From a virus: a stretch of 37,787 nucleotides of DNA. The notes below the pieces were generated by a model that was not told where the DNA came from, searched no databases, and saw only the letters and a list, made by a program, of their open reading frames with translations. Location: positions 1 to 37,787 of the IMG/VR virus record IMGVR_UViG_3300032093_000373; one strand, given 5' to 3'. The position numbers and the translations under genes are program-made. Position 1 is the stretch's first letter. Each line of letters opens with the position of its first letter. Positions 15,523 through 21,885 of this stretch are shown here, in pieces.

Positions 15523-15680
15523 GCGATTACTACTACGCTGCCGACCCTGCCTTCGACGATAACTCAGAATGGATCACGTGTGATACGTGTGAGAGAGAGT
15601 ATGACCGCAAAGAATATAATTCTGACACCTGCGTAGAGTGTGAGAATGAGCTAACTATCAAAGAGAGAGAGGGCAAGTAA
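15519..15680 (+). CDS. Small four-cysteine protein (53 aa, GTG start)
   Basis: CDTC (residues 21-24) and CVEC (38-41), separated by an acidic YDRKEYNSDT loop, form a likely zinc ribbon. The protein is acidic overall and tyrosine-rich at the N-terminus (MSDYYYAADP). The GTG overlaps the preceding stop. It ends EREGK at the repeated junction. Confidence 0.55.
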   Translation: MSDYYYAADPAFDDNSEWITCDTCEREYDRKEYNSDTCVECENELTIKEREGK

Positions 15681-15823
15681 TGGAGACACCAACAATTACA
15701 CAAGAGTTGGAATGGTGCGAGATCGAGCTGGCTAATATCAAGGCTGGCCTATTTTCTATGCACACACAAGAGTATATCGAGGGTGCAATATCTGCACTTA
15801 AACTAGCGAAAGAGGGCAAGTAA
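15680..15823 (+). CDS. Small helical early protein (47 aa)
   Basis: METPTITQELEWCEIELANI leads into two predicted helices and the C-terminus KLAKEGK. Both ends sit in exact copies of the GAGGGCAAGTAATG junction. It is probably an acidic two-helix protein of unknown role. Confidence 0.5.
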   Translation: METPTITQELEWCEIELANIKAGLFSMHTQEYIEGAISALKLAKEGK

Positions 15824-15981
15824 TGGAACTAGCAACTTGTATGGTATGCGCGGGCGACTTCGACGCTGAAAATATGATCGAAGATATAGAGGGGGCTAAG
15901 TACTGCCTACTAGATAGCGGTAATATCTGCGTAGTCTGCGGTATCTATAACCACGATTGTGAGGGGGAGAGTAATGAATAA
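15823..15981 (+). CDS. Small Cys-rich early protein (52 aa)
   Basis: CMVC (residues 6-9) and CVVC (36-39), with further Cys at 28 and 46, suggest metal binding. The rest is acidic. It starts at a copy of the repeated junction, and its 3' end overlaps the next gene by eight bases. Confidence 0.5.
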   Translation: MELATCMVCAGDFDAENMIEDIEGAKYCLLDSGNICVVCGIYNHDCEGESNE

Positions 15982-16141
15982 AGAATATCTAATTGCTAAG
16001 GCGGATCTATGCAAGGATCTAGCCATCGAGCAACTCACCAATGGTGATGAGAGAGAGGGCGTGGAGAACCTCAAGCGTATGATACGGGCGCTAGAGGAGA
16101 TCAACCTTATCAACTACCTAGAAGAGAGGAAGGGACGATAA
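15974..16141 (+). CDS. Small helical early protein (55 aa)
   Basis: The start at 15974 is preferred over an upstream in-frame codon because GAGGGGGAG lies four bases before it. MNKEYLIAKADLCKDLAIEQ continues as a largely helical, charged chain (ENLKRMIRALEEINLINYLEE). It is coupled to the next gene by ATAATG. The function is unknown. Confidence 0.55.
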   Translation: MNKEYLIAKADLCKDLAIEQLTNGDEREGVENLKRMIRALEEINLINYLEERKGR

Positions 16142-16380
16142 TGAAAGTAACTATGCGTAAAGATTTAGCTGAGCAGGGTATGAGTATCCCTTGCTTATAT
16201 CAGGACGGGGCCTACTTAGACGCTAGTACTGTGGCAGAAGCTACCTATCTAGGTGCTTTGGGTGATGCAGATAGCAATGAGATAGTGCTGCAACTAGCAA
16301 GAGGGCAAGGTGGATATAGCGAGATAGTTATAGTTATGTCCATTGACCTTGATTATATTCAGGAGGGTGACGATGACTAA
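16141..16380 (+). CDS. Acidic early hypothetical protein (79 aa)
   Basis: The chain shows beta-alpha alternation (ATYLGALGDADSNEIVLQLA, EIVIVMSIDLDYI) and an acidic tail EGDDD. The stop is overlapped by the start of the next gene; AGGAGGG near the 3' end serves as that gene's ribosome site. It could be a small inhibitor that mimics nucleic acid, but that is speculation from charge only. Confidence 0.55.
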   Translation: MKVTMRKDLAEQGMSIPCLYQDGAYLDASTVAEATYLGALGDADSNEIVLQLARGQGGYSEIVIVMSIDLDYIQEGDDD

Positions 16381-16615
16381 CTTCTATTCGACCAATGAGA
16401 ATCTGATCTACCTATATGAAGTCACCGACCCGCAAGGCGTAGCCATATGGGGAGGGGAGAACATTGAGGATATGTTTGACTGGTACTGGCGCTCACCAGA
16501 GGGGGCGAGGGTATTCATCTCCGCGTGGAATAGTAATGATGAGGACGCTCATATGGTGGGCAGACCTATCGAAGTGACCGCAATCGTAGGATCTAAGGTG
16601 GGTGAGGGCAAGTGA
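16373..16615 (+). CDS. Acidic aromatic-rich early protein (80 aa)
   Basis: The start at 16373 has GGAGGG five bases upstream. The chain (MTNFYSTNENLIYLYEVTDP and on) is mostly beta-strand-like, with a DMFDWYWRSPEG turn, and ends VGEGK in the repeated junction. It is acidic and compact. It is not recognised. Confidence 0.6.
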   Translation: MTNFYSTNENLIYLYEVTDPQGVAIWGGENIEDMFDWYWRSPEGARVFISAWNSNDEDAHMVGRPIEVTAIVGSKVGEGK

Positions 16616-16701
16616 GCTACGCCTTGGGTTTAATAGCAATTCTACTGGTAACATATGCACTGATAGTAACGGAGGATAAGTTTAATAATGGAGATCGCTA
16701 G
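16612..16701 (+). CDS. Tiny single-span membrane peptide (29 aa)
   Basis: The GTG at 16612 overlaps the previous stop (GTGAG) after GAGGGCAAG. Nearly all of the first 20 residues are hydrophobic (MSYALGLIAILLVTYALIVT), followed by a short polar tail. Coupling and an ideal ribosome site support translation. The size precludes assignment. Confidence 0.5.
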   Translation: MSYALGLIAILLVTYALIVTEDKFNNGDR

Positions 16702-16984
16702 AAGGATAGAGTCTGCCAAGCGCAGCGCAGTAAGCTATCGCAACTATCGGAGGGCGAGGGATAGGGCAATGACACGCCTATCCAATGCTTACCCTGAGAC
16801 ATACAAAGAACTGCTCGAACAGGAGAAAATTGTAGATGAACAGATGGGTAAGAAGTGGCTTGATATTGACGGCAGTACTGACCAGCATATGGATCTTAAC
16901 GCCAGTGCATCACTTACGGGTGGAGGAGAGGGCGACCAAGCCAGCTCCGGTCCAGACCAAGGCAACGATGGAGGAAAAGCGTGA
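16688..16984 (+). CDS. Early hypothetical protein with basic N-terminal helices (98 aa)
   Basis: The N-terminal 60 residues form arginine-rich helices (YRNYRRARDRAMTRLSNAYP, then ELLEQEKIVDEQMGKKWLDI), a pattern I associate with conserved actinophage proteins. The last 35 residues are low-complexity Gly/Ser/Asp. That tail is encoded in the stretch overlapping the lytic transglycosylase in another frame (149 bp), so it may be constrained by the second frame. GGAGG lies 12 bases before the ATG, a rather long spacing. Confidence 0.6.
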   Translation: MEIARRIESAKRSAVSYRNYRRARDRAMTRLSNAYPETYKELLEQEKIVDEQMGKKWLDIDGSTDQHMDLNASASLTGGGEGDQASSGPDQGNDGGKA

Positions 16985-17258
16985 GAACAAACGAATCGCC
17001 AAGCAATATAGTCGCGCTCTCGGATATACGGACAAGCAAACAACGTGCCTTATCACCTTATGGACCCGTGAGAGCAGGTTTGACCACCTCGCTAAGAACA
17101 GACAAGGATCCTCAGCTTACGGAATTGCTCAACTCCTTAGAGAGAAAAGTCGAGAGCCTGAACTTCAAATCCTTCACGGTATACGATACATTGGTCATCG
17201 CTATAGAGGCGATGCGTGTAGCGCTCTCCGACACTCAGACAGAAGAGGGTGGTACTGA
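16836..17258 (+). CDS. Membrane-anchored lytic transglycosylase (SLT-like), 140 aa
   Basis: Residues 7-24 are a transmembrane anchor or signal (SGLILTAVLTSIWILTPV), followed by an Ala/Pro/Lys linker. The C-terminal domain is goose-lysozyme/SLT-like: LWTRESRF with likely catalytic Glu79, SSAYGIAQ (92-99), QILHGIRYIGHRY and the terminal GWY. It would cleave peptidoglycan glycan strands from the outer face of the membrane. It overlaps two other frames, but its TGA overlaps the next ATG (TGATG), supporting translation. A shorter start at 16968 (AAGG five bases upstream) would lack the anchor. It is unusual in being in the early operon, far from the lysis genes. Confidence 0.72.
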   Translation: MNRWVRSGLILTAVLTSIWILTPVHHLRVEERATKPAPVQTKATMEEKRENKRIAKQYSRALGYTDKQTTCLITLWTRESRFDHLAKNRQGSSAYGIAQLLREKSREPELQILHGIRYIGHRYRGDACSALRHSDRRGWY

Positions 17259-17265
17259 TGTTTAA
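16981..17265 (+). CDS. Possible overlapping small protein (94 aa, GTG start), doubtful
   Basis: This frame lies almost wholly inside the transglycosylase gene. In its favour, the GTG overlaps the preceding stop as GTGA, as elsewhere in the operon, and the C-terminal half reads as a plausible acidic helical protein (VYDTLVIAIEAMRVALSDTQ). Against it, the N-terminal half looks like random translation of the lytic domain. Its stop also lies inside the following gene rather than at a junction. It is probably non-coding. Confidence 0.25.
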   Translation: MRTNESPSNIVALSDIRTSKQRALSPYGPVRAGLTTSLRTDKDPQLTELLNSLERKVESLNFKSFTVYDTLVIAIEAMRVALSDTQTEEGGTDV

Positions 17266-17419
17266 TCTATGGCTTATGTTCGGGATCAAGAGAGGGTGGA
17301 TAAGTAAACCCTACTGTGCCACACACGATGGCAACTTTGACTATATGAATGAAGAAGAACTATATGAATGGAATGAGGGTGGCGATCCTTGCCACGTAGC
17401 TATCTCCGTGCTACAATAA
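17258..17419 (+). CDS. Small conserved-looking early protein (53 aa), last gene of plus operon
   Basis: The pattern RGWISKPYCATHDG, then acidic ELYEWNEGGDPCHVAISV is one I associate with a recurrent small actinophage protein of unknown function. The two cysteines and the THD could bind metal. The ATG overlaps the transglycosylase stop (TGATG). A terminator hairpin follows 22 bases after the stop. Confidence 0.65.
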   Translation: MFNLWLMFGIKRGWISKPYCATHDGNFDYMNEEELYEWNEGGDPCHVAISVLQ

Positions 17420-17440
17420 TCTTGCCCTCCTTTCGAAGGA

Positions 17441-17483
17441 CTAGCCCTCACCGTTACCTCTTTCCGGTGGGGGTTAGTGCTTT
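17441..17483 (+). terminator. Terminator of the early plus-strand operon
   Basis: CTAGCCCTCACCG (17441-17453) pairs with CGGTGGGGGTTAG (17465-17477), 13 pairs including two G-U, with an 11-nt pyrimidine-rich loop. A short TGCTTT follows. It lies between convergent operons, so the stem may also slow opposing polymerases. Confidence 0.6.
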
Positions 17484-17652
17484 AACCGCCGTTACTGTAG
17501 AACCCTGGACCCTTAAAGGTGATAGCGGGCGAGGACCAGAGACGACTCATAGAACTATGGCAGTCAGTACACATAGGCTCAATGATCTCAGCGTGGATAG
17601 ACTGCTCAATCTCCCTGGTATTACCACACTCACACTTAAAAGCATAGATCAT
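17482..17652 (-). CDS. FmdB-type zinc ribbon protein (56 aa)
   Basis: MIYAFKCECG, with CEC at residues 7-9, and MCTDC (27-31) form a zinc ribbon. The C-terminus TFKGPGFYSNGG matches the FKG.GFY signature at the end of the FmdB-family ribbon. The ATG overlaps the preceding TGA (ATGA). It is the last gene of the minus-strand replication operon. FmdB proteins are annotated as putative regulators; the phage role is unknown. Confidence 0.75.
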   Translation of the reverse strand: MIYAFKCECGNTREIEQSIHAEIIEPMCTDCHSSMSRLWSSPAITFKGPGFYSNGG

Positions 17653-18032
17653 AGCTTCACCGCTTCTTCTATATCTAGATAACCTACTAACTTGTAAGTC
17701 TTATTCTTATTCTCAAACTCAGTAGAGACTGGCATCACTTGTGTATACCATTTAGGTTCTGGCAGATCCATAAGATCAAAAGAATAGATACCAAGTGGAG
17801 TGGAGTTGATGTAGTACGGGATCAGATCTCGTTCTGCTGCCTGAGTGATGAGCTTGCGGTACTTGATCTCTTCGATAAGCAGTGTGGGATAGTGAGTCTG
17901 CCTGCACTTGAGTTCGATATAGTGAGCAGCCTTCTCACTGGTGCAATCATAAGTATCATAGATCCCTGGACTCTTAACTAAGTCAGGATATAGGCTGCCT
18001 TTGAGATAGTTAAATAACTCTTCTTCTTTCAT
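17649..18032 (-). CDS. Putative PD-(D/E)XK-fold nuclease or resolvase-like protein (127 aa)
   Basis: Asp29 (YDTYDC) followed by IELKCR, with Glu40 and Lys42, gives the D-X10-E-X-K arrangement of restriction-fold nucleases. EEIKYRKLI further on supplies a basic helix. The C-terminal part is beta-rich and acidic. It lies in the replication operon behind the sigma-like gene and overlaps both neighbours by four bases. The fold is inferred from the motif alone; it could be a non-catalytic relative. Confidence 0.5.
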   Translation of the reverse strand: MKEEELFNYLKGSLYPDLVKSPGIYDTYDCTSEKAAHYIELKCRQTHYPTLLIEEIKYRKLITQAAERDLIPYYINSTPLGIYSFDLMDLPEPKWYTQVMPVSTEFENKNKTYKLVGYLDIEEAVKL

Positions 18033-18661
18033 CGGAAGGGTGTCTCCCCACCTAATTCTTCTTGCAATCTACGCAGTGAGTTGGTGCATCTACGATCAGC
18101 AGTAGATACTGCACACTCTAAGTACTGCGCTATCTGCTGCAAGGTAGCGTTATCATAGTGGCGCATACGTAATACAGTCTGATCCTTCTGATCTAACTTG
18201 AGATAACACTTCTTAATATCTATCAGGCTGATGAGTAGGTTGCCACCTTCTGCTGGACTAGATGATCCGCGTGGCTGACCATCTTTAATCATCTCCTGCA
18301 CTTGCTCCAATACTGTGCCATCTATGACTGATGCAATAACGAAAGGCAGTAGCTGACCAAGGGTAAAGGTCTGGTAGTAAACCTCATCGTTGATCTGATA
18401 GCCAGACTTGTTGGCCTTCTCCTTGCGTGCATAGCGTTCGACTGCACGCTTCATCTGCCAAGCAACACGTCTCTGGTTATACTCTAATTGCTTAGGATCT
18501 TCCACATTCATCTGCTCTGTGATGTAGGCATTACGTGTGATAGCCCACGCTATACACTCCTGAGTAACATCATCTCTCTCTACCCAATGCTTGTAGCGCC
18601 GGTGAATTGCATAAGCAACTGACGGCGCTAACTCATAGACAATAGGGTGGAGATCACTCAT
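18029..18661 (-). CDS. Sigma-70-like factor (210 aa)
   Basis: The N-terminal part (LAPSVAYAIHRRYKHWVERD then DVTQECIAWAI) resembles sigma region 2, including the D-x-x-Q-E pattern. The C-terminal part (LKLDQKDQTVLRMRHYDNAT, LQQIAQYLECAVSTADRR, NSLRRLQEEL) is a good region 4 helix-turn-helix. The ATG at 18661 overlaps the previous gene; a TTG at 18679 would add six residues. It may direct host polymerase to late phage promoters, or act as a sigma-like regulator. The linker is unusually long, with a Ser/Pro/Gly loop. Confidence 0.7.
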   Translation of the reverse strand: MSDLHPIVYELAPSVAYAIHRRYKHWVERDDVTQECIAWAITRNAYITEQMNVEDPKQLEYNQRRVAWQMKRAVERYARKEKANKSGYQINDEVYYQTFTLGQLLPFVIASVIDGTVLEQVQEMIKDGQPRGSSSPAEGGNLLISLIDIKKCYLKLDQKDQTVLRMRHYDNATLQQIAQYLECAVSTADRRCTNSLRRLQEELGGETPFR

Positions 18662-19037
18662 CAGGCCACGTCTCGTCAAGGACCATCATTGCAATAGCAG
18701 AATAGTTAAGTAGATCCAGGAATGAATCACGCAAGGACTCGTTGCTAGGCTGCACGCCTGAGTCAAGAAGGTTATTGATGCGAGCTATCTTATCCCACAT
18801 ACGTACACGCAGACCATTAAGTGGTCCACCTGGTGACTGAGCAATATTCTTTGGGCCGTAGTCGTGATGCTTACGAATGAGTAGGTTACCTGCGGTATCC
18901 ATAATGCGCCATACATCTGTAATGAACTCCGGACTTATCTTGTCTCGATAGGTCGTATCAAGATAGTCTCGGTTGCCGTATCCACTTCGAGGATCTGGAA
19001 GCCCATATGCTGTATAGTCTGTAGAATCATCTGCCAT
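18654..19037 (-). CDS. Nmad1/DUF1599-like, MazG-related protein (127 aa)
   Basis: RKHHDYGPKNI (residues 55-65) matches the K..DYG core I associate with nucleotide-modification-associated domain 1 (DUF1599). The later ESLRDSFLDLLNYSA (100-114) gives the E/D-rich second helix of the all-alpha MazG-like fold. These families act on, or accompany enzymes acting on, modified nucleotides. It sits next to primase and sigma genes. No base-modifying enzyme is evident in the window, so a nucleotide house-cleaning role is equally possible. Confidence 0.6.
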   Translation of the reverse strand: MADDSTDYTAYGLPDPRSGYGNRDYLDTTYRDKISPEFITDVWRIMDTAGNLLIRKHHDYGPKNIAQSPGGPLNGLRVRMWDKIARINNLLDSGVQPSNESLRDSFLDLLNYSAIAMMVLDETWPDE

Positions 19038-19043
19038 TCTTCT

Positions 19044-19697
19044 TTACTCACCCTTCGATTCACCCACTAGCAAAGCCCGCGTAGCATCTGCTCCGTGTGC
19101 TAGGTAGTAGTCATTGATGTCCATACCTGGTGGTAGTGTAACAATAGTTGAGTTCAATATCTCGTTGGCGACACGCTTAGCAAAGTCAGCGCCAGGGTTG
19201 GACCCATCTTCTTTAATATCATTATCGCCCACAACAAAGACAGTCTCATAGCCAGTAAATAACTTAGGAAAGTGTGGCTTCCAAGACTGTACTCCTGGGA
19301 CTCCCACTGCTGGGATACCCAACATCCCGCTAGTAATGACTGCATCTAACTCACCCTCACAGATAACTATGTAAGGCGATAGCGGTAGCACATCTGCAAC
19401 ATTGTAAAGGTGTGCCTTCTGTCCAGAAGGTGAGCCATACTTAGGCTTGCCATCATCTAACCTACGGAACTTAAAGCCTACGCAACTGCCACCGGCAGTG
19501 ATGTAAGGGATAGAGATCCATCCTTCATACATCTCGTGACCATTCATTGCACCAGTGACTGTGCCTAGTTGGAACTTAGCTGCTACAAGTTCAGAGATCC
19601 CACGTTCGTCTAGTGCGACCAGAGTTTCCGGACTTACCTCTTGGGCGTATCGCTGCGCCGCTTCCAGTAGCAATTTCGACTGCGCGTTTGAGGCCAT
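19044..19697 (-). CDS. Primase, TOPRIM catalytic part (217 aa)
   Basis: The N-terminus (LLLEAAQRYAQEVSPETLVA, then LDERGISELVAAKFQLG) is the helical linker usually found between the zinc and catalytic domains of DnaG-type primases. TOPRIM motifs follow: CEGELDA with Glu114 and Glu116, and VVGDNDIKED with Asp158 and Asp160. The ATG at 19697 has TTGGAG seven bases upstream, inside the zinc-domain gene. The two genes overlap by 107 bp in different frames, so primase is made as two chains or by frameshifting. Confidence 0.82.
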   Translation of the reverse strand: MASNAQSKLLLEAAQRYAQEVSPETLVALDERGISELVAAKFQLGTVTGAMNGHEMYEGWISIPYITAGGSCVGFKFRRLDDGKPKYGSPSGQKAHLYNVADVLPLSPYIVICEGELDAVITSGMLGIPAVGVPGVQSWKPHFPKLFTGYETVFVVGDNDIKEDGSNPGADFAKRVANEILNSTIVTLPPGMDINDYYLAHGADATRALLVGESKGE

Positions 19698-19968
19698 CCC
19701 TAAACTCCAAGTTCTCTATGATGCAGACTATGTTGACTGCATTGCCACCCTTACCGCAGGTGTGGCAGAAGTATAAATTCTTATACGTATTGATTACAGC
19801 AGACCTACGAGTGTCGCTATGCAAGCAACACTTAACCGATACATCCTGTCCTTCTCGTACCTCACCACCGAAGTAGGAGACGATAGGACCTATGGGGATT
19901 GCGTTTGCAGAAGTGGAGTTCGAACTCCCTCTACCTTTACCCAACCTTGACCAGTCTTGTGCTGGCAT
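19591..19968 (-). CDS. Primase, CHC2 zinc-binding part (125 aa)
   Basis: KCCLHSDTRRSAVINTYKN supplies Cys and His ligands, and LYFCHTCGKGGNAVNIV supplies the second Cys pair of the CHC2 zinc domain used to recognise template. ENLEFRDGLKRAVEIATG completes the domain; the last 20 residues are Arg/Gly-rich and overlap the TOPRIM gene. I chose the second Met (19968) because GAAGG lies six bases upstream; a Met at 19974 abuts that site. Its 5' end overlaps the preceding 57-aa gene by 79 bp. Confidence 0.8.
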   Translation of the reverse strand: MPAQDWSRLGKGRGSSNSTSANAIPIGPIVSYFGGEVREGQDVSVKCCLHSDTRRSAVINTYKNLYFCHTCGKGGNAVNIVCIIENLEFRDGLKRAVEIATGSGAAIRPRGKSGNSGRTRRTWDL

Positions 19969-20063
19969 ACGCATCCTTCACACTTCTCGTGCCAGTGTGC
20001 AGCACGCTTTAGATGGTTGAGTGAGTTCTCCTCACCTGCCTTGATACAGTTGTCACAGATCAT
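19890..20063 (-). CDS. Small Cys-rich zinc-ribbon-like protein (57 aa)
   Basis: CDNC (residues 3-6) and CEGCVCQHK (28-36) flank a His-containing helix (NHLKRAAHWHEKC), a likely treble-clef metal site. The ATG overlaps the upstream TGA. The C-terminal 26 residues lie in the overlap with the primase zinc-domain gene and have no obvious structure. It is probably a conserved actinophage zinc protein of unknown function. Confidence 0.6.
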   Translation of the reverse strand: MICDNCIKAGEENSLNHLKRAAHWHEKCEGCVCQHKTGQGWVKVEGVRTPLLQTQSP

Positions 20064-20227
20064 TCTTCTACCTTCTTACTTTCTAGTTCTTGCTGAGCCT
20101 TTTGCCAAAGAACACCTGCATCAAAGCCAGCGTTGTATCCTTGATCGAAGGACTCACTCTTTGCAGATTCATAACCTAATCCTTTGAGTCGCCTACGATT
20201 TTCAGGTAGGCCAATCTTGGTTGTCAT
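20060..20227 (-). CDS. Small charged helical protein (55 aa)
   Basis: MTTKIGLPENRRRLKGLGYE, then a Gly/Tyr/Phe repeat (FDQGYNAGFDAGVLW) and a helical tail ending ESKKVEE. The ATG overlaps the previous TGA, and its TGA overlaps the next ATG, so it is embedded in a coupled set. The function is unknown. Confidence 0.6.
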   Translation of the reverse strand: MTTKIGLPENRRRLKGLGYESAKSESFDQGYNAGFDAGVLWQKAQQELESKKVEE

Positions 20228-20472
20228 ACTTTCTTTGCTCGCTTCTTAGGTGCTGGCTTCTCAGCAACGTACTCTTCTACTGCTTCTTCAGCATCAGCTT
20301 CTACGATTGCTTCTTCTACTGCATCAGGAATTAGTATCTCTGATGTGGTGATTTGACCTTCTGGTACTGGCATTATTGTCTCTACCTTCCCCCATCTCTG
20401 GGATTGACTCATCGGTTTACCGCGTTGTGCAGTACGCCTTCTACGACGAAGAGGCTTGATGGCAATAGCCAT
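20224..20472 (-). CDS. Bipolar basic/acidic small protein (82 aa)
   Basis: I chose the start at 20472 (MAIAIKPLRRRRRTAQRG), which overlaps the resolvase stop as TAATG with AAGGAG eight bases upstream. The N-terminus is Arg-rich, the middle polar, and residues 48-70 very acidic (VEEAIVEADAEEAVEEYVAE), with a final basic patch PKKRAKKV. The charge pattern suggests a disordered nucleic-acid or protein-binding factor. No family is recognised. Confidence 0.6.
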   Translation of the reverse strand: MAIAIKPLRRRRRTAQRGKPMSQSQRWGKVETIMPVPEGQITTSEILIPDAVEEAIVEADAEEAVEEYVAEKPAPKKRAKKV

Positions 20473-20828
20473 TACTGCTTCTCCTTCAACCATTGTGTTA
20501 GATCTTGGATTACCCAAGCCTTATCTATGCCAGAGTTGCGACGCTTAACTACAACATAATGCAGTGGCACTTCCCCGATACCACGAGCCTTAGCGTAGTT
20601 AAGCGCCTCAACTTCTGCTTGCCTCCAGAACTCTGGCAAGTCTAGTCTCGCCGTGTTCTTGAGTTCTAGTATGTAGGTCTGTCCCGCGACAACACATACT
20701 AAATCACCTTCGTCATCTTTACCCGCTAGACGTAAGCGGTCAGCTACTTGACCCATAGATCGTAGCCACTTCATAACATCTATCTCAAAGGCAGCACCCT
20801 TAGCCTTATTGTACTTCGGGTTGCTCAT
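20472..20828 (-). CDS. Holliday junction resolvase-like nuclease (118 aa)
   Basis: The protein follows the Hjc/restriction-fold plan. Glu15 lies in KGAAFEIDVMKWLR, a basic GQVADRLRLAGK loop follows, then Asp42 (EGDLV) and the core YILELK with Glu55 and Lys57. A helix with conserved-looking Trp/Gln/Glu (FWRQAEVEALNYA) comes after. It would resolve branched replication or recombination intermediates before packaging. Neighbouring helicase, primase and Cas4-like genes support this. Confidence 0.75.
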   Translation of the reverse strand: MSNPKYNKAKGAAFEIDVMKWLRSMGQVADRLRLAGKDDEGDLVCVVAGQTYILELKNTARLDLPEFWRQAEVEALNYAKARGIGEVPLHYVVVKRRNSGIDKAWVIQDLTQWLKEKQ

Positions 20829-21018
20829 CTACCAGTACAACCTTGTTGATCTTATAGACCACATTGCCTTCTTCATCTTTAACTAACTCGACAATACCAG
20901 ATTGCAGCAGCGCACCAACGAAGTTGGTTAAGTCTACCTTGATTGCATCAACGTCTGTGCGTAGTGCTTCTATCTTAATGCTATCTCGGTACTTGTTTGT
21001 TAACTGTACTTCAGCCAT
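20806..21018 (-). CDS. Small hypothetical protein (70 aa)
   Basis: MAEVQLTNKYRDSIKIEALR is followed by an amphipathic helix (DVDAIKVDLTNFVGALLQSG) and two strands ending LVDEQPEVQ. It reads like a small winged-helix or coiled-coil module, but no signature is decisive. It overlaps the resolvase by 23 bp and follows the helicase by 12 bp, so it is in the same replication operon. Confidence 0.6.
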   Translation of the reverse strand: MAEVQLTNKYRDSIKIEALRTDVDAIKVDLTNFVGALLQSGIVELVKDEEGNVVYKINKVVLVDEQPEVQ

Positions 21019-21030
21019 TTAATTCCCTAT

Positions 21031-21885
21031 CTATTCTTGGAGGATATAGTCGCCACCATATTTATTTATTACATCGTTTCTTAGCATAACACCCCAGGCA
21101 TTTTTATCAGAGATCTGACAAGCAGCATAGTTAACGAACAGTGTTACGTAATCCTTACCATCTGCAGCGTGTGGACCAAAGCGGTTCTTCACTGCAGCTA
21201 CCTTCAACTCACCGTTGGTTGGGTCATAACCCAGCGTCAGGATCAACGCCGGCAACTGACTTACCTTGCCGTGAATAGCACGTCTAGCAGGTGGCTGAGA
21301 TGGTGATCCATACTCACTCTGCTCAGATACGTGATGTAGCACAAGTACGCAGGCTTCAGTCTTACGTGCCATATCGTGCAGCTCCATCATAATCGCACGT
21401 AAGCCAGCCCACTCATTGTCAGTCTCTGCTGCCACATTCATTAAGTTGTCTATGACAATCAACTCTGGAGCGTGGCCGTAGAGTTCTACATATGCTCTGA
21501 TCTCTAACTCGATATCATCTAGTGATGGTGATGAATCAAAGACCCACTTGATATGTTCCAACTTGCCAAAGTGTTTGTCGTAGTAGTGCTTATCCTTAGA
21601 TAGGTTCGACTCTACTGATACCTGTGAGTGACCAGATGCAGCAGATGCTGCTCTCATCATTACAGTTGTTGTATCAGTATCTGCCGAGAAGAAAAGAGTT
21701 GGCACATCTGCCTTCATCGCATAGATGAGAGCAAACATAGACTTACCAGCGTTAGGTGCTGCAGCTACCATACAGACTTGTCCTCTTCGGAACTTAATCT
21801 GCTTGAGTGCTAAGCCCTGCCACACGTCCGGAAGAGGTGTTGCTTTGGTAAGCACCCCACTCCAAGCACGTGATAAGTCAAGCAA
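21031..21885 (-). CDS. DnaB/RecA-type replicative helicase ATPase (284 aa)
   Basis: Walker A is APNAGKS (residues 43-49) after MVAA. Walker B is ELIVIDNLM near 140, followed by a conserved-looking CVLVLHHVSEQ strand (motif H3-like). RRAIHGKVSQLPALILTL provides the downstream core. The length equals the C-terminal RecA domain of DnaB with no N-terminal primase-binding domain. The start is TTG at 21885, overlapping the end of whiB; AAGGGGGAAGG lies just upstream. It probably unwinds phage DNA with the split primase. A KaiC/RadA-like ATPase is the alternative. Confidence 0.75.
   Translation of the reverse strand: MLDLSRAWSGVLTKATPLPDVWQGLALKQIKFRRGQVCMVAAAPNAGKSMFALIYAMKADVPTLFFSADTDTTTVMMRAASAASGHSQVSVESNLSKDKHYYDKHFGKLEHIKWVFDSSPSLDDIELEIRAYVELYGHAPELIVIDNLMNVAAETDNEWAGLRAIMMELHDMARKTEACVLVLHHVSEQSEYGSPSQPPARRAIHGKVSQLPALILTLGYDPTNGELKVAAVKNRFGPHAADGKDYVTLFVNYAACQISDKNAWGVMLRNDVINKYGGDYILQE

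Noticed and set aside
17420-17481. Attachment site for integration
   Set aside because: No integrase or tRNA-like sequence is present; the inverted repeat is adequately explained as a terminator.
19957-20187. Plus-strand frame opposite the small zinc and charged proteins
   Set aside because: Composition is random, no ribosome site; both minus genes there have coupled starts.
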